Below, piece after piece: positions 32,901 through 45,452 of a stretch of 64,000 nucleotides of DNA. Made by a program: the position numbers and the translations under genes. How positions within the stretch are numbered: position 1 is the first letter of the stretch; every line of letters begins with the position of its first letter. Source of the DNA: Takakia lepidozioides. Its lineage: Eukaryota > Streptophyta > Takakiopsida > Takakiales > Takakiaceae. Location of the stretch: contig CM060733.1 in NCBI GenBank assembly GCA_030704615.1, positions 29,634,001-29,698,000 of the forward strand, read 5' to 3'. The notes beneath the pieces were generated by a model. It did not search any database, was not told where the DNA came from, and was given only the letters and a program-made list of their open reading frames with translations.

Positions 32901-35900
32901 GGTTGGGTCTTGCAACTCGCCCAAGGAGCAGGAGTTAGTAGAAAACACCATTCCAATTAAGATGCCTGTACACTTAAAGGAATCAAGTGACATTCCTGAG
33001 GAGATACAGGACGAGTTATTGGGGCATGGTGCAAAACAGAGTGTCACAGAGGCTTTAGGGGCAGAAAGCCCTACCGGAGTGACAAAAGGAATAGCTGAGA
33101 CCATAGCCAATGAGGCATCAGGTAGATCTGCACGAGTTGTGGATGGGCTAACTGTGGAGGGTGGAGAATTGGTGGAGAAGGCAGCCAACAAGGGGCTTGC
33201 CATATCAACTACTGTTGCAGCTGAAGGTCATGAGGTAGAGCAGGCAACTGCAGATGGTATGGTTGATACAGCTGTGGGTTCCATTGAAGAAGGTCCCTTA
33301 GCAGATGCGGTGGCAGGGGATGCAGATGCTTCATTGTGTGACTGTGGGAGGCCGGCTGTGGAGAGGGTGGGAGAAAAGAGTTCCAACAGAGGCCGACGCT
33401 ATCTCGTCTGTGCATCCCAAGAACCTGCCTTTTCTCGGGGCAAGAGCAGCAAGCACAAGCGCAAGCGGAAGCTCTCAGATGTGCAAAGGTGCAATTTTTT
33501 AAAGTAAGATTCCCCTTTTCATGGTATTTACTTTGATTTGATCATCTGTCTGTTTGTGGATGGCAGACTAATATCTGGTACCTAGAGATGTCCTTATGTA
33601 CTGTTCCCTGTGATGGTTGGCTTTAACTTAACCTTATGTTCATGGTACCTTCTGGATACTCCATGAGGTCAGAAGTTCAGGTTACAATTGTGGCAGAGGC
33701 CTTGTGGCAGTCAACAACAGCATAATGAAGGCTTCATTGTCTCCGTCGCAATTCTGATTATATCAGGGATTAATCGTGATGGTAATTCCAGTACTGCTGT
33801 GCAGCCCCTGTATGTGACACACGGGGCTGTGGTACTGCCGGTTGATGGCCTGGTTTAGCAATCTGCTTAAAAATCCTGTTAGCGTAAAGTATAACCTTTA
33901 CAAAATTTGACCTCAGTTTGTGATTAGGGCATTGGTCTAATGTCATGGGCAGTCATTCTTCCTTGGATATCTTTCAGTAATGGGTGATGACCAGCGCGTG
34001 CTCACATGTAGGTGGGTGGATCCACCAAAAGACCCTAAAGAGGAGAGAAGGGAAGCAGAACAAGAGAGTCTTCAAGAACGGGAGCTGGACGTTGTGCAGG
34101 GTAGCTTTTATTCCAACAGGGCTGGAGCTAAGAAGGGCCAACCACATGCAAGGACACGGCATTCTGGAAGCCCCTTCCCCAGTGAAGCTGGTGAAAAGTC
34201 TGCTAGTGGTGCATCTGCCTTGCCAAACCTCAAACAAGCTCAGATTGGTGAATCTGTTCCTCAGTATTCTGAACCTGAGAAGAAGAAGAGCAAGAAGAAG
34301 GCGGCAGATCAAGAGCAGGGGAATACTTACCCTGAGACAGACCTGAGCTCTAGAATCTTGGCAGAAGACTTAACAAGTCCATCAGGGGCTTCTGCACACT
34401 TCACGAGGGCTACTGCTAAAAAGGGTGTTTCTATTGCTGGGGCAGACGAGACATCCCCTGTTGCACCTGGGACTGTAGCTGGTGATAAAAGCTCTTTAAC
34501 AGCTCTTTCAGAACAGCAAGGTGTCCGCCGCACCAGAGCTGCCACAAAGTTGGATATCTCAAATGCTGTGGAAGGCACCATAATGAGCTCCTTGTCTGGT
34601 GGTCTACCAGGTAAGGTAGTGCCTATTGACAAGCAAAATGGCCTGTCAGCCAAGGATCCAGCTGGTGTTCAACTTGAGAAGAAAAAGGTACAGGGCCGTC
34701 GCCATGGCAGCAGCTCTACTGCTATGGAGGTGGACCACAAAAGTAGAACCTCAACTGGGGGTCTGGCTGGTGATTCAAGCTCATCGGGTGTCTCTTTAGA
34801 AGAGCAGTTTACTCATCATCCCACCAGATCTTTGGTGAGAAAAGGGCGTATGTCTGCTAAGGTGGAAAAGGCACCTGCTGCCCAGGATGCTAGCATTTTA
34901 GCAGGTTTGACGGTGGTGGAGCCAGTGAGTCATCAGTCTAAAACGCCTTTGCCCAAGAAGGGGTCTGCAAATGTAGAGGCCTCAGGAAATATTACACCCA
35001 TAGCTGCAGCTTTAGCATCACCTTCAGGTCCTCCGGCCAAGCAAGATCGTCACTACACAAGGTTGACAGCTAAAAAGGGCCCTTCAGAAGCTGTCACAAA
35101 GGAAAGACCCCACATCTCCCCTGCCAACGTTACATCTAGTTTACTTGGGAAACGAGCTAGCCGGACTTTAGAAACTTCTCCTCTACTGGGAGCGGAAAAG
35201 GGGGCACGGTTACGTCCACGACGCACCGACCATGCTGAAACTGACCTGAGTACCCAGATCACGTTGGGGGGCTCTGGGGAAGGAACTCCCAAAGAGGGTC
35301 TTTCTGAGAAGAAAGATCGCCACTATTCAAGAAGGTCTTCAGGCAGAAAAGATCCTCCAAATGCTGCAATCTCACCAGCAGCTGTAGCAGATGTTGCGAC
35401 ACCTTTAGTAGGTCGAATTGATGAGGAAGGTGCCCGTCTTACCAGGGCTGTTTCTAAAACAAGAATCAAAATGTCAGTGATGGATCAAAAGTTGAGGATC
35501 TCACCTAGGAATCTTGATGGGAAAGTGCTTCCTGTAGCTGAAGCCTATGGCAGCATGACTGCTCAAGAGACCCCTAGATCTGAATCTGAGAAGAAGAAGC
35601 AGTTGCAGTCACGGCGGCGTCAACAGCGACAGCTGCCTCTATCTGAAGTCTATAGCACTGTGGAAGCACCAGCTGAAGGAGCACCAGCTGTAGATATGGA
35701 CCTACAGACTAGCAGTATGTCACCCACAGCTATACCTGCAGTGGCAGATGGGGTCATCGAGTCCAATGCAGTTGGGGAGCCCTCAAAGGCTGGGTCCAAG
35801 AAGAGAAAGCTGATACGGGAGCCTCCTGAGGACTCTGAGAGGTCCATTAGGTCTGCAGCCAAGAAGGGAAAGAGAATCACCCAGGTGGAAGAGGTATGCC

Positions 35901-38900
35901 CTTGGTTTCACCTGCAGGAGTAGTGAATTGTATGGCCTCTTTCCTGACACTGATTTGCAGCTTCACCCTTGGTTTTATTAGTGCTATCTTATGGCATCAG
36001 ACCATCAACCTGAGCTGATACTTCGGAGGTTTTCCATTTCCTGATGGGGAATGGTTGTGGCTTGGAAGTATGAGGAAAGTTCACTGGTGATTCGTCAGGT
36101 TTAATGTACCTTTTACTGTTTGTTCTGTGTTGGTTTTGAGTTTCTTTTTTTCACAGTTTGTTGGAGTACCCGGAGTATCTGCTGTCAGTTGGCTATCACC
36201 AGACTGTTTAGCTGCACAGAAATGCTTATTGGTGCTGAAGCCCTCTTGTCAAAAAGTTCAATGTACCAAGCGGGTAGTAAACCCAAATTGCTGCATTGGT
36301 TGCTCAAGCAGGCCCATGAAACCAGACAATGACTTTGCAAGACTTTGCTTGCTGAGAGAAAATAGCAAGGTCTTTCTCAGATCCATGCAGCTTAGAGGGA
36401 TGTTACTTTCATTGAACAGATCTACAGTGTGCAATTGTTAGCGCCTCTAGGTATCCGCTGATCTGGTCAAAGGTCTCCCTACTTGTGTCCAGTGTTACAC
36501 AGAGACCGTGGATTGTAGCAAACCCAGTAATTTGCGCCGAAATAATTTGTATGTGCAGCAACTTCTGAGCTGGTGCACACTGTCTGACTTAGAAATCGGC
36601 TTGTGAACAGTACTCTGCAGGCTCAGATTTCAATTTTCCGTGGACGAGTAACATGATGGGATCAGGTCCACTTCCCTTGTATCAGTATGCAGCAAAGTTC
36701 CGCACTGAGGAACCTCAGGACCCCGATGACCCATGGTCTTTGGATGGCCCATGGGTTAAGAAAGAGCCAAAGCCAGAGAAGAAAGAGGAAGCGCTGGGGC
36801 AGGCATCTCAAGCACTTGAGTCCACTAGTATATCTGAGGCTCAGAAAGATGTGAATCCAGCTATGGCTGCAGCTGTAATAGAAGAAGACATGAAAAAAGC
36901 AGTGCCAGCAGCCGGTGAAAATTCTTGCATACAAGAGTCCTCTGAAAGGGACTACCATGACCCAACCATCACTGCAGCAGCCACGGCAGGGAAAGGAATG
37001 GAAGATGCTTCCTGTGCCTTACAAGGACCTGCTGCTGATGGATCTACCCAGTCAATTAAGCCTGTTGGTAGGACTGAAAATGAATCTAAAGCTGAAGCTG
37101 TAAGAGAGCTGACTTCCGGTGGCACTGCAATGTTGACTACCATCACGGAACTTCCCATTAGGGAAGATACTGCAATGGTGAGCTATGCTGAGGGGCCTGC
37201 TACCTGTCACACGACTGGGCTACCTGCGCCAGTGGGAAATGCCACTGTCAAAGAGCTTGAGCTGGTGGCAAGTGATGAGGAGCACACTGCTTTCAAAAGT
37301 ATCGGGTTGTCCGACTTGGTCAGCCAGCCAGCATGCAGTGAAGAAAAAAACCTGTGTGTTGGAGATGCTTCCGCTGTCAATACAACCGACCTGTCTATTT
37401 CGGCTGCTGTCAATGAGAAACTTGGGTCAGCACTTCCTTGTGAGGAGCATGCACCGGGTGAGACTACTCAAACAGTCAAGTCTATGAGGACACCTGCCGC
37501 TAGCAAAAATACTGGGGCTGTGGATTCTGTCTGGAAACTAGCAACCGGCAGAAAAACTCGGTCAGTTGGAGCCATTGGGGATTTGCCTGTCACCAACAAA
37601 AGGCCTCGTTCGGTTGCTGCTGGTAAGAAACAGGGGAGTCGGGGGCCAGCAAGCCGGGGGGTCTTCAGAGAGAACCAAGAAGATCAATGGGTGGATGTGC
37701 CTTTGGATTGGAGGAATGAGAAGTCAGGTGGGAAGAAGCCACAAATTTTGCTCTCATCTGGCAAGACAACTCTTGATGGTGTAGGTACTGCCAAACGTGT
37801 TGCAAGAACGTTGGAGTCCGTTGATGTCACGAAGAGTGGAAAACAGTATGAACCTGCAATGGGGCCTAGTCTCGATGGACACATGACCGGTGCTGTAGAG
37901 GGTGGTAAGAAGGCATCTGTTTCTGAGAATGAAAAGGGAAGGGTAAATGAAGTTAGTGCGGAGGTCAAGAATGTCTTCACTGGAGGGCTTGACGTGTCTG
38001 AGAAAGGCTTGGAGTTGCAAGAGACTGTTGATAAGTTTGGGGGGGGAATTTCCATTGGAACAGAGGTTGGAAATGGCCAAGATGGGGATGGTACTTCTGG
38101 TCGGGGAGGTAGCAAGGCCCCACTGGGGGAAACATCAGGTGACAGAAGCGTTTTGGGCACAGATGCTGTCATGGAGCCCAAGGAAAGGGATATGCTGGCT
38201 GGTGAGGATGTAGAGGCAAAGGGTTCAGAAGTGCCAGATGCTTTTGATGGGTCTCTGCAGAAAGACTGCTGTGAGGATGAGAGGGAAAACAAACCTACTG
38301 TAGACAACACAAAGTTAAGGTCCTCTTTGGAGCTAGCTTCTGAGGGTGAGACAGGTGTCAGCAAGATCTCCCAGTTGGTGGACGATGGTACATGTCCTGT
38401 GGAAGGAGTGCAGGTTTCTGGTGGGTGGAAGGATACAAAAGGTGCAGAAGACATGGCTCAAGCTGAAGTGACAGAAAAATCAGTGACAAGAGAATCACAT
38501 TGGAGGGGTCTTTCAGGGGAATCACCTGGTATCAAGGCTGTCCTTGCTGAGGGTTGTGCTGAAGCAGAAAAACTGCCACTCGAAGGTCTTAGTCAGCGGG
38601 GTCCGGATCCCAGTCAAAAGGAGGGAGAGGAGGAGGAAAAACATGTAGAGGAAAAGAGAAGGCTGGAGAGTGTGAGGAAGGAAGATGTCGATGTCGCAAT
38701 GGAATGCTTCGATGTGTTCGAGGAGGGTATTATTCAAAGCAAGATTGAAGGTGCACGAAATGAAGGCAAGGTTGACTTGAGTGTGCAGGTTGCTGACAAC
38801 TCTTCTCTTACTGAAGAAGTTGGAAAGGTGATAGCGACAGAAGCAGGCAGTTCAGTGATTTGACTGCTCTTGATTGTGTTACGTATAGTATATATGACTT

Positions 38901-40659
38901 TGTGGGCTTCCAAAGGAGTTTTTGAGTTATGATTGATCTTTGTGGAGTGCATTATCCTTCTCAACAACAGCACTGTGAAGTAGCTTATTTGCCCACTTGA
39001 GGCAGAAAGGGCGCAGTTCTCTTCCAGCATAGGGCGCCAACAAGTATGATTTTGGTGTCTTCTTGTTCTCCAAAACCCCCATCACCATAAAGCACTTTCT
39101 TGGATGTAAGAAGTGCTTTCGTGTGAGCAAATAACTATGTGTGGCATTGATTTTGTGAGGAACAGTCTTGCCATTAGTTGTGCATATTAATTAAGACTCG
39201 CAATACAGAGTGGCTGAATTTCTGAAGGTGTATGCTGTTATTGACCATTGTAGTGTACAATCTCAATTCTTGCTTGCATGGATGGGTATGTACCACAGGC
39301 TGATGGGGAACCCAAGGCAAGTGAGACACCCACTAACGTAAGGAAGAGTGTTGACGTTACTGCTGAGCCTCAATCTCAGGAGGCCAGTGCCACTAAACCG
39401 GAGAGGACTGTCAGCAACACAGAGAAGGAGAGTGAAAACCTGAAGGATCCCAGTAACCGAGATGGAGGTGAGAGTGCAACTACCAGACAGGCTTGCACTG
39501 CTGTAGGTAGCAGCCCTGATAGATAGCTCTTCAGGTTAGGAACTCTTTTTGCAGGTTCTCTTCAAATGAAGTTGTTCATATGTGCCACGGACAGACGGTT
39601 TTCAGAAGGGATATCTAAGGGCTTCTTAACACAGGCAACTGTAGTTCACAACATCCATAGCATCCATAGCCGCCAACTTGCTGAACTGCATGAGGACTTA
39701 CCCCTAGTAGAAGTGTGCAGTAGATAACTTGTGTTAGCTTACAGACAAGAATAAGAGGATGACGCATTCCTTGTAACACATTTGCTGGGCAAAATAGCAT
39801 CTATCCTGATGTAAGTGTCAAGTTTTGACACCTGGTTCTTCCATCTGCTGATTACCAATGTGGTCTAACACTGTTTTTATACTGCAGAAGAGGAAGGAGT
39901 TCCCAACTGTGAGTGCAAGAAGGTCCGACGGGCGGCAGTTATAAACAAAATTGACAAGCCTGGGGATGCAAACATAGGAGTTCGCTACTGGAGTTGCATA
40001 AATAGGAAGTTGCCATTGGTGAAGAAGAGAAAGCAAGCCAATGAGGCTGCCGAAGAGAGCTGCACATTTTTCAGGTCCAGTGTTCTTTCGACAGAGGGTC
40101 ACATAAAGATCCTTTCCTCACTCCTTGCATCCTAGGTCTCTGGTGTTACACGTATCATGATGCATCATCTTCTGCAGCAATTCATGCCCGGTTTTTTAGT
40201 ATTTTCTTTGTTTACTAGGCATTCTTGTCTGATAAGGTCTTTGAGCTTTCTGTGGATGTTACGAATTCTCTTTGTTTCTTTCTTCCACCAACTTCACAAT
40301 GATGCTCCCTCAACAATTCTCACTTGTTGGATGTCCGGATGATCATTTTATAGGAGATCAGCGTTGGTGATTGGTTTCAGAACCAGGAGGTTTTGAAGTA
40401 TTCTGAAGGAGATGCTTAAACTGAAGTAGTTTGGTCCAGACAACCTGGTGGATCCATCTGGTCCGTGCTAAGACGTTGGGACTTCCACAAAAAGGCAAAT
40501 AATGTCTTCGGATTTAGTTCTATTAAACTCTCAAATGTACTTTTTTGTTGTTATATGTTGTCTTGCAGGTGGCTGGACACACCAAGAGCACTACCATTGA
40601 AAGAGGAAGAGAGGAGGAAGGAACGGTACAGGCAAGTCGAGTTGCAGAGGCTTTTATAG
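29911..40659 (+). CDS. Giant disordered protein with two GRF-type zinc fingers
   Basis: Predicted exons: 29911-about 30142 (exit site unresolved), 30286-30368, 30616-31287, 32618-33503, 34012-35893, 36686-38827, 39299-39467, 39888-40074, 40569-40659. From exon 2 on, all GT/AG joins keep the phase, giving about 2,036 residues plus ~75 from exon 1. Finger 1 begins CDCGRPAVERVGEKSSNRG with R-R-Y-x2-C, closes with CNFLK|W and is split by the intron at 33504-34011. Finger 2 has C-E-C-K, N-x-G-x-R-Y-W-S-C and CTFFR|W, split by the intron at 40075-40568. GRF fingers bind single-stranded nucleic acid in known proteins. The rest is low-complexity, acidic or Lys/Arg-rich, with a recurring TRxxxKKG motif in exon 5. 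The C-terminus is a charged EEERRKERYRQVELQ helix. Family unknown; possibly chromatin- or DNA-repair-related (inference). Confidence 0.72.
30624..31000 (+). repeat. 59-codon repeats in exon 3 of the GRF gene
   Basis: A 177-bp period: MVIGGTSHEQVVAMS...AANEQVTGQAAKGSS recurs as MVIGGASQTQVVAVS...TLEQVTGEAVKGSS 177 bp later (30624 and 30801), with a third, more diverged unit following. The encoded repeat is Val/Ser/Glu-rich without a known fold. Confidence 0.85.
31346..31801 (+). mobile_element. LINE-A copy 5, inside an intron of the GRF gene
   Basis: The last ~455 bp of LINE-A in the sense direction of the host gene. It encodes the Cys/His finger (CNCPLCGQPEDNIHFLIHC) and the C-terminal tail in a decayed frame, then the 3' terminal block to GAGTACATTC. 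TCTTCATAGT flanks it at 31336-31345 and 31802-31811, a 10-bp target duplication. It lies within the predicted intron 31288-32617. Confidence 0.9.
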
Positions 40660-43600
40660 GGAGAAAGACAAATTCCTTGTCGTTGCCCCCTCCGCCCTCA
40701 ATAAGAGGGAGCATTTATGAGTGACACCTGGGTCTGGCCTGTTCGTAGGAAAATATCTCAGACTCATGCTTGGTGTTCTTGAACCGGGCTCTGTGAAACT
40801 AGGACGATCTCTGAGGTTACTTACCATTGAGGTTTGGAAGACTACCCTGTCCTCACAATCATTCATAGGGACACCATATGGATATAGATTGTCTCGTAAG
40901 ACTAGTGTACATAATGTGTTATTGTTTGTGTCAGGGGTGGGAAACTGTGGATAGATGCTGCTTTGTGTAAAGTTCCACATTTGATTAGACACTTTTGTCC
41001 ATGTTATTCTGTTATGGCAGCTTTGGCTCTCAGTATTTTGGGCAGCCAGAAATACCTTGGAGAAGGGGTGTTATTGTATGTGTGTCTCGTTCCCACCTTT
41101 CTGTTGCACCCAAATTGGGTGTTGCATATAATCCATAAGGTTATGGCATGCATTGTCTATCTCGAGTACCACATTTCTCGCCATATGTGTGAATAGAGCG
41201 CTTTCTTTTTTCATCGAAATGTTACTCTACTACTTTCTTCTCGGTCTTGAAATGTGTAAATGGGAGTCTCAACACCTGAAACCCCACAGTGGGTACAAGA
41301 AAGCAGTTGGAACTAGAAAGGATGTGAATAGAGCGCTTTCTTTTTTCATCGAAATGTTACTCTACTACTTTCTTCTCGGTCTTGAAATGTGTAAATGGGA
41401 GTCTCAACACCTGAAACCCCACAGTGGGTACAAGAAAGCAGTTGGAACTAGAAAGGATGTCAGAAAATATGTTCTAGATCTTTTGGTTGCTGGACTAAGT
41501 CCGAATGAGAGCCCATCTTCTCATCTTTCATGTGGAATCTGATGGCTAAGCAGAGGCTCTTCCTGATATGGTACCAGTAAGACTGAATGGGAAACTTTCT
41601 TGCAAAGGCAATGCCGCCTGCCAAGATCTAATAATCTAATGTTCTTCCCTCAATCGCGAAAGTTGAATTGGCTATGATAGTAGCCTCCATGTCACATTTG
41701 TTGCCTTCACGCCATACGATGCATCAATGGCCATTCTTTGAACCTGAAATGACAAACCTGAAAAGACAAACCTTCAAAAAGGATCAGCAGAAGAGCTCAG
41801 TAGGATAACATGCATGATGGCTGTACCCTCACCTTTCTGATCAAAGTTGCAATCCTTTGTCATTATCCCCTTGAGAAGTTGTAGGCTCGCATGGTGAAAT
41901 AAACCATTGCTCCAACAAGGTACTGCTTGATTTTATTTTTAATCATTATTATTATGCCATAATGGACGAGGCGACCTGAATCGGGGCGCCGGGAAATTTC
42001 GAATGGATGAAAATCATCGAGATGATCTCGGATGAAATCGAGCCCTGAATGAAAAATGTAGGAAATTTAATTCTACGCCCCCTGTGTTTATGGCACCCTA
42101 AAAGCCCTACAGGAGGAGCCGACAGGATTTCTTGGAAAGGGTGGGGGTACCCAAAAATCAGGGGTTTGGGACCCTCCAACAGGGTTGACTTTACCACGTG
42201 GCAGGCAAAATGGGGCTGGGTCTCCGCATTTGCGGGGTATCAGTGGCGGGGCTCCACAAAAAGCGAGCAGACACAAAACAGCCCCCATGAGTTCATGGGT
42301 TTTCATGACGTGGCCCCTTTTTTTGGCCGGCATTATCTACAGGCCAACGTCCGGGGAGAACCGGCAGCCAGTTACATGCTAGCCGACTCAATTCCAGAAT
42401 TTATGAAACCTCAGGAAATGGATCCGAGGGAAAAAATGGCCGAAGTGGAAATCAACCGGGTGCCCTACTTTTAGGAAGGATATTTGCCTTTCCATTTCAT
42501 TACAGACAGGAAATCTGCCTTAGTTGGCAAGGCCTGGACGGATTCCGGCCCTTCTTATATTACAAAATATGGAAATGGCCGTCAAAGTCCACCACATGGC
42601 AGAAATCCAACGTACCAGGCCGGGTTACATCCAAGGAAGGGCGTTTAGGTGAGAAAATATTGAACTCAAAGAGGGCGGGCCCGCGGGCAAACCCTACTAA
42701 GTTTGGACGTTGCTCTCGCAGCCCCAGCCCCACGCCTGCTTGCACTCGCTGCCTGCTATCACAGCTCACCTGTCCATGCGGGTTCAATTCTTGGCCTCCA
42801 TGTGGTTTGAAGGCATTGACAGGTCCAACTTCTATAAGGATACAATGTTCTTCACTTGTTTGAATTGCTTAAAACTGGTTGTGATTATTTATTATTATTA
42901 TTATTTACTTATTGTTGTGCATTTGACACTTGTGTTGTCAACCGGTTGATATTTATAAGGGACGGATTTATAGCTGAACACAAAATAAATCATTAGGAAT
43001 ATTACCGGTTGTAAAGAAATTATCTCAGAAATTGACCGGGTATAGTTACCACTAAGGGGCAGCAACCGACTGCCCAACCCACTTAGCCGATTGCTGCTGG
43101 GAATGAGCGGCTACTGGCTGGTTCAACTGAAATTATTTCCCGGACGCTGCTACAGGCTCAGGCAATACTTCACCTGAGCTGGGATTCAAGTAGGAATTAA
43201 AATCTCTGCCTGCATTTTAGTTAGAAATCAAAAATTCTTTTTGGAGGTAGTAGGAAATCATTCAAGGAACAATTCCACCGTTGGAATTGCGGTTCCAATG
43301 CCAATTTGGACCCCTATGGCTGAATTACATGTCAATTGAGGTAAATGGTGCTTTTTGACCCCACTGTTTTCCATACAAAGCAACCCTATGCAGATTTTGG
43401 AATTGTGCTTTGCAAATTTGGGACAAGATGCTTTAGGTGCCTGTGAATTGGAATGTGGTTGGGGTCTTGCAAGGAAAAAATATTTTTTCGGACCAACAGC
43501 CTGGTCAAACAAATTCTTCCCTCTAAAATTGATATAGGGCTTACCATTTTGTTATAATCTTCCTAATGACACGGTAAAATGGGCTGGAATTTTCACAGCA

Positions 43601-43911
43601 GGTGCATGAGGTAGGTAAGCCTTCCTTTCATAGGGTTCATATCTGTGGATGTTTGTTAGCTGGGAGCTATACCCTCATCCGTGAGGGTATGTGCTGTTTT
43701 GGAGTGGGCCCACCAAAAACAGCCTCGTCCATTAGGGGTTAAAGGTGCTTTTGATTACTGTTGTCAATTAATCTATAAGCTGTGTGTTATGTAACCCAAG
43801 ATTAGGACCCCTAATGAGAGATTGCACTGCGGGAAAGTTTTTCCATTACAGAGAGAAGGATCTTGAAAGAAGAGAGGGGAGGGAGGAAGGGAGGGAGAGA
43901 GAGCTGTGGCG
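40660..43911. other. Intergenic, no gene recognised
   Basis: Includes the 3' flank of the GRF gene, a perfect 135-bp tandem duplication (41191-41460), an open frame of unknown nature at 42049-42474 (plus, 141 codons) and an ATT-rich microsatellite near 42883-42905. A GGATGAAA/ATCATC palindromic patch lies at 42003-42040. Confidence 0.5.
41191..41460. repeat. Perfect 135-bp tandem duplication
   Basis: 41191-41325 and 41326-41460 are identical by eye over 135 bp. The frame 41153-41542 runs through both copies because the unit is a multiple of three, but no known protein is seen. Identity implies a very recent event or an assembly artefact. Confidence 0.92.
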
Positions 43912-45452
43912 ATGGCGGTTCTCAAAGAGTTGCAACAGCAATTGGAGACGCAGGCTGCTGCTCTCAGCAAAATACAGAAAGGTGGGCTTTCTGTTTTTCC
44001 TGCCAATCCCACTGTTGCTCTTGATTTCTGTGGCAGAGTTTTCAAGTCGATCAAATCTGCGCGTGGTGGTGGATGAGATGGGTGGCAGATATAGCAAAAA
44101 ACCACCAAGTTAGGCGTCAGTACACTATCCAGCATGGTGAGAATGAGATGGTGCAGAAGGTTCGTTGTCTTCCTTTCTGGCTTCTGGGTGTTGAAGGATT
44201 GCGGATTGGTGATGGCGTTTACATCGAACTAACAAGCATAATGGCAAATAGTCGTCGGTGATGTGCTAAAGCTGTGTCATTTTAGGGCTGAATTCCATTT
44301 CTGAGGAATGATAACGCCGCAATGGGCTACGGGAGGGTAGGCACCCAGCCATACAAGTTTATAGAGTGATCGGTTAGAACATATGGAGTGCTTTTTGCTC
44401 GTTTTTGAAGGGAGGGTTGCCGTTCTGAGTCTGACAAAAGGAGTGGGAGGGTCGGACAGGAGCTGGAGCTTCTCGAGGAAGAAGCCAATGTGTTCAAGCT
44501 GATAGGTCCAGTGCTGGTGAAGCAAGACTTGGCTGAGGCCAAGGCCAATGTCAACAAACGCATTGAATACATAAGTGCCGAATTGTGAGTCTTTTCCATG
44601 TTCCTCTCTCCCTCACCGCTGTTAATAGCAGCCAGAGTAAATTTGAATTTTGCAAACCTAATGCAAGAGACCCATGGCAATTCCCCACTGACATTCTCAA
44701 GCAACTTGTGCGACCTGTTCTATCCAACCAGAAGTGTACATTCCTGGTGTTTTATGGCCCCAAGGCTACTGTATGTATGCAATGTGTAAGCATGAAGCTT
44801 ATAATTAAGTTACTCTCTTAATCTCCTTCCCAGGCGCCGGATGGATGGGACATTGAAGACCTTAGAGGAACAACAAAATGCTAAGCGAGAGGAGGTATAT
44901 TTCTTCTTTCTGAACTGATTCCCTTTGTCATGGCAGCAGTCTGAAACTGTCATAGAGTAGGTTGGTTTCCCTTCATGTTACAATGGTGGCTACAAGGGTG
45001 AGAGTGACTTGTTAAGTTTAGTCTCTTAACCCTGGGTGCCCAAATTCCCAGAGCACATCTAGCTGGCATGCAACTGTTCAGCCTCAAGAGTTTATTCATT
45101 GGTTGATTTGAAACCTTCAGATTAGATAAAATGATGTTTAAGTTAGCACTCTCCTATTGTAAATCTCTCTATTTAACATTGAGTTTTGCCCAAACTGGGT
45201 GTGGGGTGTATGGCCACAAGGCTGCGGAGAACAATGTCTCATGAGTACATCCTGTTTAAGATTTTTGGCTGTGGTTGCGCTCCCAGTCATTTTGTACAGC
45301 TTTTTGGTTGTCGCAGGTAGGACAATTTTTATGTGGGGTTTAGAGTATTCCATGTGGCCTCTAATTTGGGCAATGCCAATTTGATGGGTGGGCAGGTCTT
45401 GAAGCTGCAGCAGCGCATACAGGCAGCTCAAGCTGGAAAGGCTAGGCCCTAG
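43912..45452 (+). CDS. PFD6: Prefoldin subunit 6, five exons
   Basis: A beta-type subunit of the hexameric prefoldin chaperone, which hands nascent actin and tubulin to CCT in the cytosol. Exons 43912-43981, 44089-44159, 44460-44584, 44834-44894 and 45396-45452 have GT/AG borders and matching phases, giving 127 residues, the usual size. Exon 1 starts MAVLKELQQQLETQAAALSK (coiled-coil helix). Exon 2 has KNHQVRRQYTIQHGENEMV. Exon 3 has ELELLEEEANVFKLIGPVLV and KQDLAEAKANVNKRIEYIS, the family hallmark. Exons 4 and 5 form the second helix, ending LKLQQRIQAAQAGKARP. The leader is GA-rich. A LINE-A fragment lies in the last intron. No defects seen. Confidence 0.93.
45186..45262 (+). mobile_element. 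LINE-A 3' end fragment (copy 6)
   Basis: Only the terminal ~75 bp of LINE-A: CCCAAACTGGGTGTGGGGT...GGCCACAAGGCTGCGG...CTCATGAGTACATCC. It lies in the last intron of prefoldin 6, in sense orientation. Such minimal copies are expected from early abortion of reverse transcription. Confidence 0.85.

Noticed and set aside
30734-38454. Long minus-strand frames (30734-31273, 32727-33203, 37684-38454)
   Set aside because: They mirror the low-complexity exons of the GRF gene, lack motifs and are Ser/Pro/Thr-rich as expected of antisense translations of Glu/Gly/Val-rich exons.
41153-41542. Gene with a 45-residue internal repeat
   Set aside because: The frame only stays open because the 135-bp duplication is a multiple of three. 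There is no known motif and no exon context.
42049-42474. 141-codon plus-strand frame as a gene
   Set aside because: It shows no recognisable domain, lacks splice or promoter context, and lies in a repeat-like intergenic region.
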